Shown: piece after piece, positions 54,817 to 64,000 of the stretch
How the letters are laid out: every line of letters begins with the position of its first letter
Numbering within the stretch: position 1 is the first letter of the stretch
NCBI GenBank assembly: GCA_029532415.1
Contig: JAQOTA010000050.1
Coordinates: 5,456,001-5,520,000 of the forward strand
Source: Marasmius tenuissimus
Lineage: Eukaryota; Basidiomycota; Agaricomycetes; Agaricales; Marasmiaceae
Reading direction: 5' to 3'
Length of the DNA stretch: 64,000 nucleotides
Notes under the pieces: generated by a model
The model's database searches: none
Told to the model about the DNA's origin: nothing
What the model saw: only the letters and a program-made list of their open reading frames with translations
Translations under genes and position numbers: made by a program

Positions 54817-57800
54817 CTAGATCGTCTTGTAGCGTTGGACGGACTGGAGATGGTTCATGAAGAAGTGTTCGGCTTTGTCCAACACGTTCACCGACGTCCA
54901 GTCGCACTGTATGGGGGACTTCTTGAAGTTGGGGGCTAACATACAGGTTTGGCGTATATTGCACAGAGGGATGATGGACCATAGTGGCGTCACTTTGTCG
55001 GGAGCGTAGGCCTTGGAGATTGACCTAAAACCGTGAAGTTCCCGTTTGTGGGTTGTCATCGTTGGCTTAGTGTACCATTCGATGTAGGCCAACGGATACA
55101 TAGGCCAAGCCTTGTGTGCCAGGAACGAGCCTAGACCGGGGAGGCGCACCAGTTCCGGTAGTTTGAATATGACTTGTACTCGCCCTATGTGCGTCCCTAA
55201 AACGAAAGTTAGTACATCCTATCTGAGAGGACATAATGAAAACAACTCACCCGCCAGGCTACTCACGGCGTCACTGTCCTGCGTGAGCACAACCACGGTG
55301 TCCCTCCGTTTTGGTGAGCAATGAACTGTCTCTTGAATGTCGTCCCCCGCGTGATTTTTCCATGTGAACTTGAGAGTATGGAACAGGTCCAGGGTATCGA
55401 ACGGTATCTCTCGAAGTTGAGTCCGCTGGTGGAGGGATAGAAAGGCAGTAAGGTGCTTCCGGAAATTTGGGACGTTGTGGAGGGTTTCGATGCTCAGAAG
55501 CATTCGTGTCGCAGAACACGACTTTGTGAGGCGCATGCCCCGCTTTTCTTGGAGTTCCCGAGCTAAAGACGCGGTGTTCTTCACGGGGTCCTGACGCTCG
55601 CTGTCTCTGTCCTGTCCTGAAGGGCTCTCTTGAGGCACCGTGTTTGTTCCTTCTTTCTCCGTCGACGTCTCTCCCCGTTCTGCTCTCTCCTTCCTCTCTG
55701 TCTCCTTCCTATTCCTCTCCTGTGCCTCGAGTCACTCGTGTTGCCGATGAGCGATGTAACGATCGAACGCGGCAACGTTTTCTTGACGTGATAGCCATGT
55801 TGTCATCTGAGGGAACTCGTCCCTCTTGTTGCTCGCCCTCCAGCCTTTCTTTGCGAAATCGATGTGTAGCCTCTCGAACATTTCGGTGCTGTAGTTATCG
55901 GTGGTGCCGAACAAGCGAATCATCTCGATATAGTGGACTAGGGAGTGGAATTTGGGTATGTTGAAGTCTTCACGTGTGCCAGTCTCGACGAAGGCGTGTC
56001 GATGTTCTGCCCATTGATTGAGCGAACATTGCATTCGAGCAAGGCTGCCCTCATCGTGCGAGGTGAATTGGGCGAGGTAAATGAAATACAAAATGGCGTG
56101 GCAGGCCTTTATCGCATCGGTGGGCATATCTGATCCGATGAGGCAGGCAAGCAAGATTTTTGCCATATGCTTCCTCTCCGTCCCGCTGATCTGAGAAAGA
56201 GCCGACCAGCCCTTCTTGAAGTGCCTGGTCCCCATGGCCAGAGGGAGGCATCAGACTCGCCGATCCAGTTCTTCCTCAGACAGGATTTCCTGGCACCACT
56301 TGACCAGATGCTTGAACACGCCCTGGTAGAGTTGATGAAGGACGTCTGGGGTCAAGGACATGTACACATCGGTGCCCCAGAAGTCTGTCCAGAAAGGCTT
56401 GTAGACGTATCCAGAAACCCCCTGTGACATGCAGCTTTTGACGTACTGGGGCACATTCGGAGTCATGATTTTGGCAGTGTCTATGACGCTCGTTGTCCAC
56501 GTCTGAGTGCGTTTTGGCTTCACGGCCATCTCTGAAAGCTGCTCCTTGCTACACTGGCACTTCGGGCAGGTCTCGTACTTTGAGCAACCAACAAGGCATT
56601 GTTCGGGGTAGTCCGCAACATAGCAGGAGACTATTGGATGGACCTTCCAAACCGCGCCGTCCCCACCGACCATTTCCACCCCAGATGCGGAGACCTCTGC
56701 AAGGGGACTGAGCACAAAGCGCATTGATTCATGGAAGAGACGAGAATAGCGAGCACTATGCTCCCTTTTAGTCAAGTCGTGCTTGGCAATCTTGTCTACA
56801 GGGAGGTATGCTATCAATATGCATGCTTGCTGCGAAGGTCGTCGCCGGATTTGGCGGGGAATATTGCCAAGGGTAAGGTAGACAGGATATGCAGATCTGC
56901 TGCCACTGAACTGCGTCAACTGTGTCTTGTCAGTGGCTACAATGACAGGAGCGATCGTAGCGTCTTTGTCCGGTAAACGACTCTGCATGACCCACCACCA
57001 CTTCCCTGTCCACATCTCTGAGTAATTCCTTCTCGTTTTGCCCGAGTCTGAAAACATTTTTGATGGAATGAAGACGAGATGTTCGGCCAGAGACGGATCG
57101 CCCCACAGAGCTTTGATAGCTTCGAGAGGGTCCCTGTAGCGCACAGAGAAGATTTCATCGGGTGGGGTGTTGTTGAACCGGAAGTCTTTGGTTTTCCACT
57201 GACTGCCTCTGGCGGGGATGGAGTCGACAATCTTGTTGAGGTGCCTAGAAGTTTTGAAGGAGAGCTCGAGTCTCTCTATCACCTGTCAACCAATTCAAAA
57301 AGGTGTTAGATATATTGATCAGACATTCAGAACGACAGATGTACCCCTGGAATCTTCAACAGCCGGTCAAAAGCCCCTTGTCCAACGTTCTCTTGTACGG
57401 CCCACTGTGCTATTTGCCAATCCTGCTTTGACGCGAAAGGAGTGTACACTGCATCTTCATCGTCCTCGTCCTCATCTTCGCTCTCATCCTTGTCCTCAAA
57501 TCTCGCCCTCCACTTCTCATACAACGGCTCGGCCATTCGAATTACCTTTCCTCCATTCTTGTGCGGCTCCAAAAAGACCTCCGTCTCCTTGATCATTAGA
57601 GAAAACGGTATTCCGGCTGCCATTCGTTTCAATCCGGAGTTCCTTTCTGTCGTGCTCGGTCCTGGGCCTGCTTCCCCAATGTCAATATCCATAGTGTTCT
57701 CGATCCAATGGAAGAGATTGTTTTTGACTTCGAACTCATCCGCTGCATAACCATTGTGGAGAGGAGCGGAATCGTCAAGCGTTGATTCTTCATCGATAGG

Positions 57801-57968
57801 CTCTTCGACGGACCTGCTTTTCGAGAAAGACATCCAGCCCTTGCAGCTGGCGGCTTGACGGAGGTGCAAGTTGCGACCTTTGGAAGTGGCGAACATCCTG
57901 TGGCATGACGGACAGACACGTTCATCGACGTTCTGCTGGATCCAAGCTCGTTGTATCGAGGTGCTCAT
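54817..57968 (-). pseudogene. Plavaka transposase with two in-frame TGA codons
   Basis: About 1,010 residues over three exons. The start at 57968 leads to a C2H2-like motif (CPSCHRMF..SKGRNLHLRQ) and an acidic stretch, then FASKQDWQIAQWA. Exon 2 holds LSFKTSRHLNKIVDSIP, MWTGKWWW, ATDKTQLTQFSG, AYPVYLTLGNIPRQIRR, MVGGDGAVW, YPEQCLVGC, CPKC and LTPDVLHQLYQGVFKHL, the usual Plavaka core. After it come ISGTERKHMAK, IPKFHSLVHY and STEMFERLHIDFAKKGW. The last exon ends WTSVNVLD. TGA codons at 56251-56253 (RRV[TGA]CLPL) and 55732-55734 (RQHE[TGA]LEAQ) interrupt an otherwise continuous frame with family similarity on both sides. The first looks like CGA to TGA. Either both are nonsense mutations or the second lies in a missed intron. 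As read, the copy is inactive. Confidence 0.8.
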
Positions 57969-58009
57969 TGTATTGTATTATTGAGATATGGTATGATAAT
58001 AACAGCCAG

Positions 58010-58290
58010 CAAGTGAGTTTTCGAAAAGAGTGTGTAGTGCAATATATAGTCCCAGCCAAATACAGCAGCATGCGTTTGGCTGATGTGGGAGTTGAACCGT
58101 CCGCAGCAACCTGCGAAGGGCTCTAGAGATGGTGGTGGTGGAGAGAAGCCAAGAGTCAACAGTGATGTCACGTCACAGTGAACGCGTCTTGTGTCAAATC
58201 GTCACGCTTCATGACCCAATGTCCGAAAGTGTATTATTCTGAGCGGTTTGAGCGTGCGCTGGAATGTGTATTCGATACGTAGAATGACAA
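58010..58290 (-). promoter_or_regulatory. Upstream region of the Plavaka gene, duplicated at 59035-59290
   Basis: Shared blocks in the same order are GAACCGT.CGC.GCAACC.GCGAAGG, GATGGTGGT, TCACGTCACA.T.AACGCGTCT and TGTCAAA. A 5 bp hairpin CGCAG-CAAC-CTGCG lies at 58102-58115. In the second copy the same hairpin is TTCGCCG-CAAC-CGGCGAA. Likely promoter and 5' leader. Confidence 0.6.
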
Positions 58291-58439
58291 TAAATTTAAA
58301 TCTGACAGATACAATAAGACTATAAACATGGTATACTATCGTCTAGGTACTCATAGAATGGAGTTTCCAAGGGGGATTCCTCCACCGGACCGGCTGTAGG
58401 ACTACTATGTTCACTATAGACCCAATCATCGTATGGTCG

Positions 58440-58919
58440 TCAGTATTTGACGGGTTTTTTGGGGGTTTGAGGGACCAGATTGAGTCGTCGAACTCTTTTT
58501 ACGACAGCTGGATTCTTTCTCTTTCCGACGCGGGCACCATCCAACATTGCTCCGGCAGTCCTTGTGACCAACTGCCTCAGGTGAGTGAGTTCCTCCTCAG
58601 CCCGTTCCAGGCGTTCCTTGGTGCTCGTTAGCTCCTCCCGTAGGTCGTAGCGTTCGTTGCGCAAATCTGTAACTTCTTGTGCGTAGCAAATTCTGCGAAG
58701 TTTCTCTTCGTCCCAGCAATCTTGAACAAATTTCATACTCTTCCAGCACCTATGATGAGGATGCTTAGGATCTTTCCCTGCATAAATGTTGTCAGTGTGA
58801 ATAATGAAAGAGCAGAATTGTAACGCACATTGTGCAATTCTTTTTTCGATCTCCAGATCTCGCGGTGTCATGCCCAGTCGTCCTACCACAGAGGAATTCG
58901 TGTCATTGGCAGAACTCAT
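58440..58919 (-). CDS. Small coiled-coil protein next to the Plavaka transposase
   Basis: The frame is open for 159 residues. A GTGCGT...TATGCAG segment of 51 nt near 58830-58780 looks like an intron that keeps frame; spliced, the protein has about 142 residues. N-terminus MSSANDTNSS; middle HRCWKSMKFVQDCWDEEKLRR; then a strong heptad coiled coil (LRNERYDLREELTSTKERLERAEEELTHLRQL) and a basic tail with RKNPAVVKRVRR. I do not recognise the family. Its upstream DNA (59035-59290) is a diverged copy of that of the Plavaka gene, which suggests joint regulation, and it may be a partner of the transposase (inference). Confidence 0.6.
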   Translation of the reverse strand: MSSANDTNSSVVGRLGMTPRDLEIEKRIAQCALQFCSFIIHTDNIYAGKDPKHPHHRCWKSMKFVQDCWDEEKLRRICYAQEVTDLRNERYDLREELTSTKERLERAEEELTHLRQLVTRTAGAMLDGARVGKRKNPAVVKRVRRLNLVPQTPKKPVKY

Positions 58920-59034
58920 CTCATCACTACTGTCAGAATAGATCGAGAGATATCGGCAGGGTATTGAACGGCCTACTCACAATTAAGTGTGTGTGTGCAC
59001 GGTGTATTGACAGCCAGAGAAAGCGCGTTGATTA

Positions 59035-59290
59035 AGCGCAGAGTTACAAGATAGGAAGCCTGAGCCAGAAGCAGCAGCCTGCTCTTGAAGTCTGAGGGTG
59101 TAAACGAACCGTTCGCCGCAACCGGCGAAGGATTCTCAAGAGGATGGTGGTCGTAGTCAACAAGCTGAAATCAAGTCACGTCACACTCAACGCGTCTCAT
59201 GTCAAACTCTCATGCCTCAAGATCACGCAAAAATAAGTCACCAAAACAGATATCGTATTTAGAGCGAACGGGCGTTCCTATTGCAACAGA
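59035..59290 (-). promoter_or_regulatory. Upstream region of the coiled-coil gene, paralogous to 58010-58290
   Basis: It carries a perfect 7 bp hairpin TTCGCCGCAACCGGCGAA (59112-59129). Compared with the 58102-58115 hairpin, both sides of one stem position have changed together (C-G against A-T), with the same CAAC loop. The TCACGTCACA block (a CRE/ATF-like word) is kept. No gene seen. Confidence 0.6.
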
Positions 59291-59341
59291 CAATTATTTT
59301 GAGGCAAACTACATAGCTACATACAAAACAAGCGTGGCATT

Positions 59342-62321
59342 TTATGGCTGATTTGCAATGAACGAGTCCAAAAAAGTGGCCGTCATTCCCTGATTCTTCT
59401 CTGGTGTGTGCCTCAATGTGTGCTGCATTGCCATGGCCTTCTGCCAGCGTCCCGCAGCCATGAGGGAAGGTTTAGATGCACACTCGAGCACGTGGCTTTG
59501 GAACCAACGTTCACAATCCCGAGTCCAGAAATCCATGTTGAGTCCGCCACTGTCAAAATGCGATGGACGGGGCCACCACGATCTGTGGGAAGCTTCCGAG
59601 ATAGTAGACGAAGCCGTGCCGTTCTCTATACTCGCCCTTTAGCACAGTAGACACAGTGAGTAGAACGAAACATACCTTTTTCAACGATATAAACGCCACA
59701 AATTAGGTCAATCTCCAACTTGGACAGTTCATCATCCCAATACCCACCCTCCGGCGTGTCAAGAAAACAACGACCACGACGATACATGCAATCTGGATCC
59801 AGTCCATTGATCACATCGACATCCATGACCACTTCTCGGGCTATCCTTCCCACAATGCCACCATACATAACCGCAGCACGGCCCCGACTCGTGCGCAAAA
59901 ACCGGTCGCGTTCGGCCTCATACGCACGCAGATCGTGAACGTCAGGCCGGTAGTCCGACTCTCGGTAACCGAGTATGGATCTCGGCGATGAATGTTGCGA
60001 CGAAAGGACGGAATTTTGTACTTGTCCCAGTCGTCGTCCTTTGCGAAGCGTATGGAAGCGAATGCCATAGTTGACCAGTTGGTCGGCAACTTCTGGCACG
60101 GTGGAACCCCAATTGCAACGTATGACCTGTACGACTGTGACTGGATCACGAATCAGGAGATGTAGGGCATCTCCGAGCTGATTGGTCTTCTCTGTCAACA
60201 TGTACCAAGTGACCCCATCCACCGGAAGCTTGCGAACGGAGAAGGGCCACGATTTATACAGATGTATAAAGTTCGAGGGGTCAGCGAGGTCGAGCGAGGG
60301 AACAGTGCGGAAACTGGCGATGGGACGACTCCCAACGAGATACAAATGTCGCATGATTGGTACACGGAGGGCCTTGTCAAGCTCAATTGCTTTAATCCGC
60401 GAGTGGACGGGATTATCACGCCATTTTCCGTCCCCGAGAAGCTTGCGTGTCGTCTCCCAATCCACTCGTTCATGTTCTGGACCCATTTCTACAGGATCCC
60501 CAGTGAAACCGTAACGTTCGTAGGCTACGGTGTCCAGAGCAAGCGAGAGATCCTCCAGGCCGTACTCCAGTTCGAAAGCCTTTTCAGAACGCAACACGCC
60601 CAGAGCATTGGCCGATCGTTGCCGCTTGTCCACAGCGACGTCTCGCTTGTCCATCGGTGCCGTCAACACTGAACTCTGCCCGACCTCTCCCTCTTCTAGC
60701 TCTCCCGACTCTGCCTGTCGAGCCCTCTGGCGCCGGCGCCACAACCATATTGTCATCAATCCCCGACGCATGGCCGTCCGGTTGATCCGATTGTGTTGCA
60801 ACAGGTTCAGGTACTGGCATCTCGTCGTTGAAGTCGTCAAAGTCGTCAAAGTCCAACACTGGCGGCGGCCCGTCATCCCCAAACTCCGTACATATGTCCC
60901 AGCAGTTGGCCCAGCCATCAAATTGCATCTGGTCAGGGCCGTATAGTAGCCAGTAGTCTTCATGCTCGCTGCGAGTGAGGAGAGAACGGACGCGCAGGCA
61001 ACCAGATTTCTTCCAATACCAGACTGCCGGTCCCTTCTTGCCTGGACACTTCTTCGAAACAGCCGCTTTTTCACGATCCAAACGCGATTGCCGCTGTGCC
61101 TGCGTTTCATGTCGTTCAGCGCGTCGTAGATCCCTTCTCTGGAAAAACTGCTGCCAAGTCTCTCGTTCAAGCTGGCCTGACCCTTCCTCCACAACACCGA
61201 GGTCTTCGTCACTCGCCACAGGACCTGATGCACCATCGGAGGCTTCTTCGTCGGTGTCTGGGATCTGAGAATCGTCGCTCATGAGCAAGTCGAGCTCCTG
61301 ATTAGACGGAACCAGCTTTGCGAAATCTACGTCCTCGGCGTGTTGAATGGCCAACGAGGGATCAACCCCTTTTGTCCACAGCTTGTTCTCGTGGGAGAGG
61401 ATAGTACGCAGGAAGGTGGTGGGTACCGAGCCAAGTTCTCCCCAGTAAATACAAACCGGGACGTTCAGGGTACGGTACAGAGCCACGAGGGCGCGAATTC
61501 GCTGCCTATTCTCGAGGCGGTGTGCATCCAAAATACCGCCGACTCGTAAGACCTGCTTGCTTGCAGCATCCAATCGTTCGAAAGAGGAAATCCATTCGGG
61601 GTGAAGGCCGGTTTTTTTGAGCAACTTTTCCCGCCATTGGTACTGGGGGTCTATATGTTTCCGTCTTTCCAAACAGGATAGCGCAAGGGTACCGGCAGCG
61701 ATGAGGGGAAGAAACGCGTCTCGGGCTTTGACGAGTGCCTTTTCAAGGAGTTCTGCGGTCTCATAAGAGCTCGAGTATCCATAAGCGGCCGGGTAGGTCC
61801 AAAACGAAAAGTCATCTGACAGTACAACGTTCCCCGGGTCGGCAGCCTCAATCAATCCGCGAACCACACTCCTTAAATCTACCTCCAACGCGTCCCACTT
61901 CTGCATCGGTATCATAGCCATCTGCCAACGATGCCTATCATTTCGGAAGATTGGGAACCGACCCATCTCGTAGTCCAGGACCCCAAACAGATCTCCTCTG
62001 AAAATATTCACTCGCGGAACCAGCGGCATGAAGGGATGTGCGGGGTGAATCCAGTTGAAATCTCGAAAGTGAGAGGTCTCTTTATGCTCGGCGTAATACA
62101 GAGATTGAGGATGGGGAATCGTTATAGGTATTCGTCGTTTTCGGTCGACGGCGGTCATGAGTCGGTTGCCGGCCACGAAATGTTTATCAACGCGAGCTGA
62201 AACGCGATTGAAGGAGACGTTTCGTTGCGTGGATTGCTAAATTGATCGTATTGAAGGTCAGGGCCAGCCGATACCAGGATAGAAGACATAGACTTACCTG
62301 GTAGAGATCCAATGGTTCCAT
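59342..62321 (-). CDS. Agaricomycete-specific protein family, function unknown
   Basis: About 920 residues. Exon 1 (MEPLDLYQ, start 62321) is joined by a GTAAGT...TTTAG intron to a long exon with VDKHFVAGNRLMTAV, IPHPQSLYYAEHKETSHFRD, WIHPAHPF, RVNIFRGDLFGVLDYE, KWDALEVDLR, YPAAYGY and CIYWGELG. Then come KKCPGKKGPAVWYWKK and an acidic stretch. The frame changes near 60750-60680; a 70 nt GTTGTG...CAG intron would correct it, otherwise it is a frameshift. The C-terminal half has FRTVPSLDLADPSNFIHLY and WTRDCERWFQSHVLE. The family is widespread and repeated in mushroom genomes (from memory). I see no known catalytic domain. Confidence 0.65.
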
Positions 62322-62761
62322 GGTTTGCACGCGTCAAGATAGTACAGTAGACCTGCAGTATCGTAGCGATGCGACCGTTAGACACTACAGCAGACCTGCA
62401 GTATCGGAGTGATCGATGGAAGAAGGAGGATGTCGATGTTGGGCAAGGGTGAAGTGGAAGTTCAGGTGCAAGAGGAAGAACCGCGTTTGTCGTTGTTTGT
62501 ACACGCTCGAGAGGCCTGGCGCCTTGCCACAAGCGCCTATTCTCAACACCTAGCGCTACTCCCACGGAGTCCAAATAACAATGACCTTCGCGATATCGCG
62601 CACCAGAGAAAGACGAAAGATGAATATTCAACGGTATAAGCAAGATATTTACATGGTAGATGCCAAACCTCGAGTCTCGGTACAGGTATGGGTAAGGTGT
62701 GAGATACCAAAGTGAAGATATTGGGGGACTGGGAGAACGGCGAAGGGATACACAATGTCAA

Positions 62762-63305
62762 TCATAGAGGGCCGTTGTGGCAATGGAATATGGCCAAGTC
62801 ACTAATGCGATTTGTTAGAGCATTGAAGAGGAGGGAGGATGGTAGCAAGACTTACAATTTAACCCTGTGTTTCAGCAATGCTGGATCCCACTCATCATCC
62901 GGTATCACCAACAAAGGGCCAAACCACGACATTGCTCGTTGCCCGCTCGACATTCCCACATGATCTTCAAGATATCGATTACGAGGGAAGCTGTTGTCGC
63001 CATTCTTTTGGTGGAAGTACCAGATCGTGTATGAGCGGCCATATGTCCATTGATCCATGGTTCGGGCGATGAGATAGTCTTTGCGGACCCGGCTGTGCAT
63101 GAACCGTTCTACGGCAGGCGTAGGATTTCCTGCAGGCACTCTGACCGAGTGTGGTTCGCCATTAGGCGGGTAGTACAGGCCAAAGCGACTGGGCTGAAAT
63201 GGAGTCGGTCAGCAATAGTAAACTTCAAACGGACATATTGAGACTTAACACACCTCGGATTGCTGCCTGCTATAACGTCGGATTGTAGAGGGCAGCCTGG
63301 GTGCC
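62762..63305 (-). CDS. Short protein of another agaricomycete-expanded family
   Basis: Two or three exons. The core exon has RFGLYYPPNGEPHSV, GNPTPAVERFMHSRVRKDYL, ARTMDQWTYGRSYTIWYFHQ, FPRNRYLED and MSWFGPLLVIPDDEWD. The start at 63305 (MAPRLPS) is a guess that keeps frame over a GTGTGT...TTTCAG intron. The last few residues follow a second intron. The core resembles, from memory, a mushroom protein family of unknown function that often accompanies the gene to its left. From 63306 to 64000 I see nothing I can support. Confidence 0.45.
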
Positions 63306-64000
63306 ATTCGGAGTTACGAGGTCGATGAAAATGGGCGAACAAGAATCATTTTGAGGGAAGTCGGGCTCATGGATAATTGGTAGAACGAAAAACCGGTGAT
63401 ATGACAATGTTTATCCGTGACAGTCCGGCAGCAAACGGTACACAGACTCTCTTCCGCAGACCAGAAGAGAAGATGCGCCTAAGAATAGTATATGAGGGTG
63501 TGTTCTCCCCACAATGGACCCTCCAGAAGCAGCCTTCCAGAGGGGACATGGGTGTTGAGAGGAAGAAATGAAGGTGGGAAAAATTGGATCGCAAACCAAT
63601 CACAACCGTCACCAACTCCGTGACTTGTGACATTTCACTCCTTCACATCAACCTTGATCTCCTCCGTCTCAACGGTTTGCGTTGGGGCGGATATTGCATA
63701 TCTGTCGTCTATCTGTGCCTTCCTCCTGACTGAGGGCAAAGGTACCAGACTGTTGACACTGAGCACGATAGACATTGTCGTGGGCCACACAATATTGCTT
63801 CATCCGATTGTGCAATGACCAGTATCCATTTCGCCAGTGCGTTTGCATGCAACGCCTGTCCGATTTGATTTAGAAATGACGATTTTGTCTGGCAGTGGAG
63901 ATCCGCATTATGATAAACGCAAGACTGTGGCCCTCATCCAGGCAACGGTGGCCCTTGTCATTTTTTTTTTTCACGTTGCAGCGCAAACCGACATCATGAT

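Larger units (their letters stand above)
53051..64000. mobile_element. Left part of a Plavaka-type DNA transposon (right end outside window)
   Basis: The left boundary lies at 53045-53051, where the copia LTR is cut. It is followed by an array of GGGGCAACCTGG motifs, then an inward-reading GIY-YIG-like gene and a Plavaka transposase. Plavaka is a CACTA-related transposase group known from mushrooms. No matching right end is visible before 64000, so the genes at 58.4-63.3 kb may be cargo or flanking DNA. Confidence 0.55.

Noticed and set aside
62155..62643. 162-codon minus-strand frame at the start of the 59-62 kb gene
   Set aside because: It includes intron sequence; the spliced frame starting at 62321 joins smoothly to VDKHFVAGNR.
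63960..63972. T run near the window end as a retroposon poly(A) tail
   Set aside because: Too short and without any recognisable element beside it.

Overview
The window looks like nuclear DNA of a basidiomycete, most likely an agaricomycete mushroom. Genes are split by many short (about 45-70 nt) GT-AG introns. The protein families are ones known mainly from Agaricomycetes: KDZ and Plavaka transposases, proteins starting with an FF..(F/L).I.GGTF...DQHNY motif, and several lineage-expanded families of unknown function. I see no rRNA, no convincing functional tRNA and no ordinary housekeeping gene. It is an accessory, transposon-dense region. Exon limits below come from reading splice sites by eye and are approximate. 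Layout, left to right. (1) 1-26 kb: a tandem array of one agaricomycete gene family on the minus strand (copy A 1-1466, cut by the window edge; copy B 5570-9463; copy C 20376-24829). The copies are separated by degenerate, duplicated spacer DNA, including a relic of a fourth copy's C-terminal exon near 17.5-18.1 kb. Their upstream regions and spacers are duplicated too. (2) 26-29 kb: degenerate spacer with a strong inverted repeat. (3) 29.08-44.17 kb: a roughly 15.1 kb DNA transposon, inferred from two outward-facing, inverted arrays of about 30 bp units with the palindromic core GGGGTATACCCC and a matching inner block. Inside are the C-terminal part of a KDZ transposase, an Spt5-like NGN/KOW protein, a large multi-exon protein of a lineage-specific family, a GIY-YIG/T5orf172-like gene broken by one TGA, two small hypothetical genes and a tRNA-like sequence. 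(4) 44.175-53.05 kb: a Ty1/copia LTR retrotransposon on the minus strand, inserted at the outer end of the right array. It has a very large Gag, a Pol with one stop and one frameshift, a primer site matching the initiator-tRNA anticodon region, and a 5' LTR that lacks its promoter part. (5) 53.05 kb to the window end: the left end of a second DNA transposon with a different subterminal array (GGGGCAACCTGG motifs). It holds another GIY-YIG-like gene at the same relative place, a Plavaka transposase with two in-frame TGA codons, a small coiled-coil gene sharing its upstream region with the Plavaka gene, and two more lineage-specific genes. The most interesting pattern is structural. Two unrelated transposase families (KDZ and Plavaka) each have a palindrome-rich terminal array and, just inside it and reading inward, a GIY-YIG/T5orf172-like gene with a split Cys..Cys..H..E/K..F tail. 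The KDZ element also carries a paralogue of the transcription elongation factor Spt5. Together these suggest large cargo-carrying elements with shared accessory functions. The insertions look nested: copia in the KDZ end, then the Plavaka element in the copia 5' LTR.
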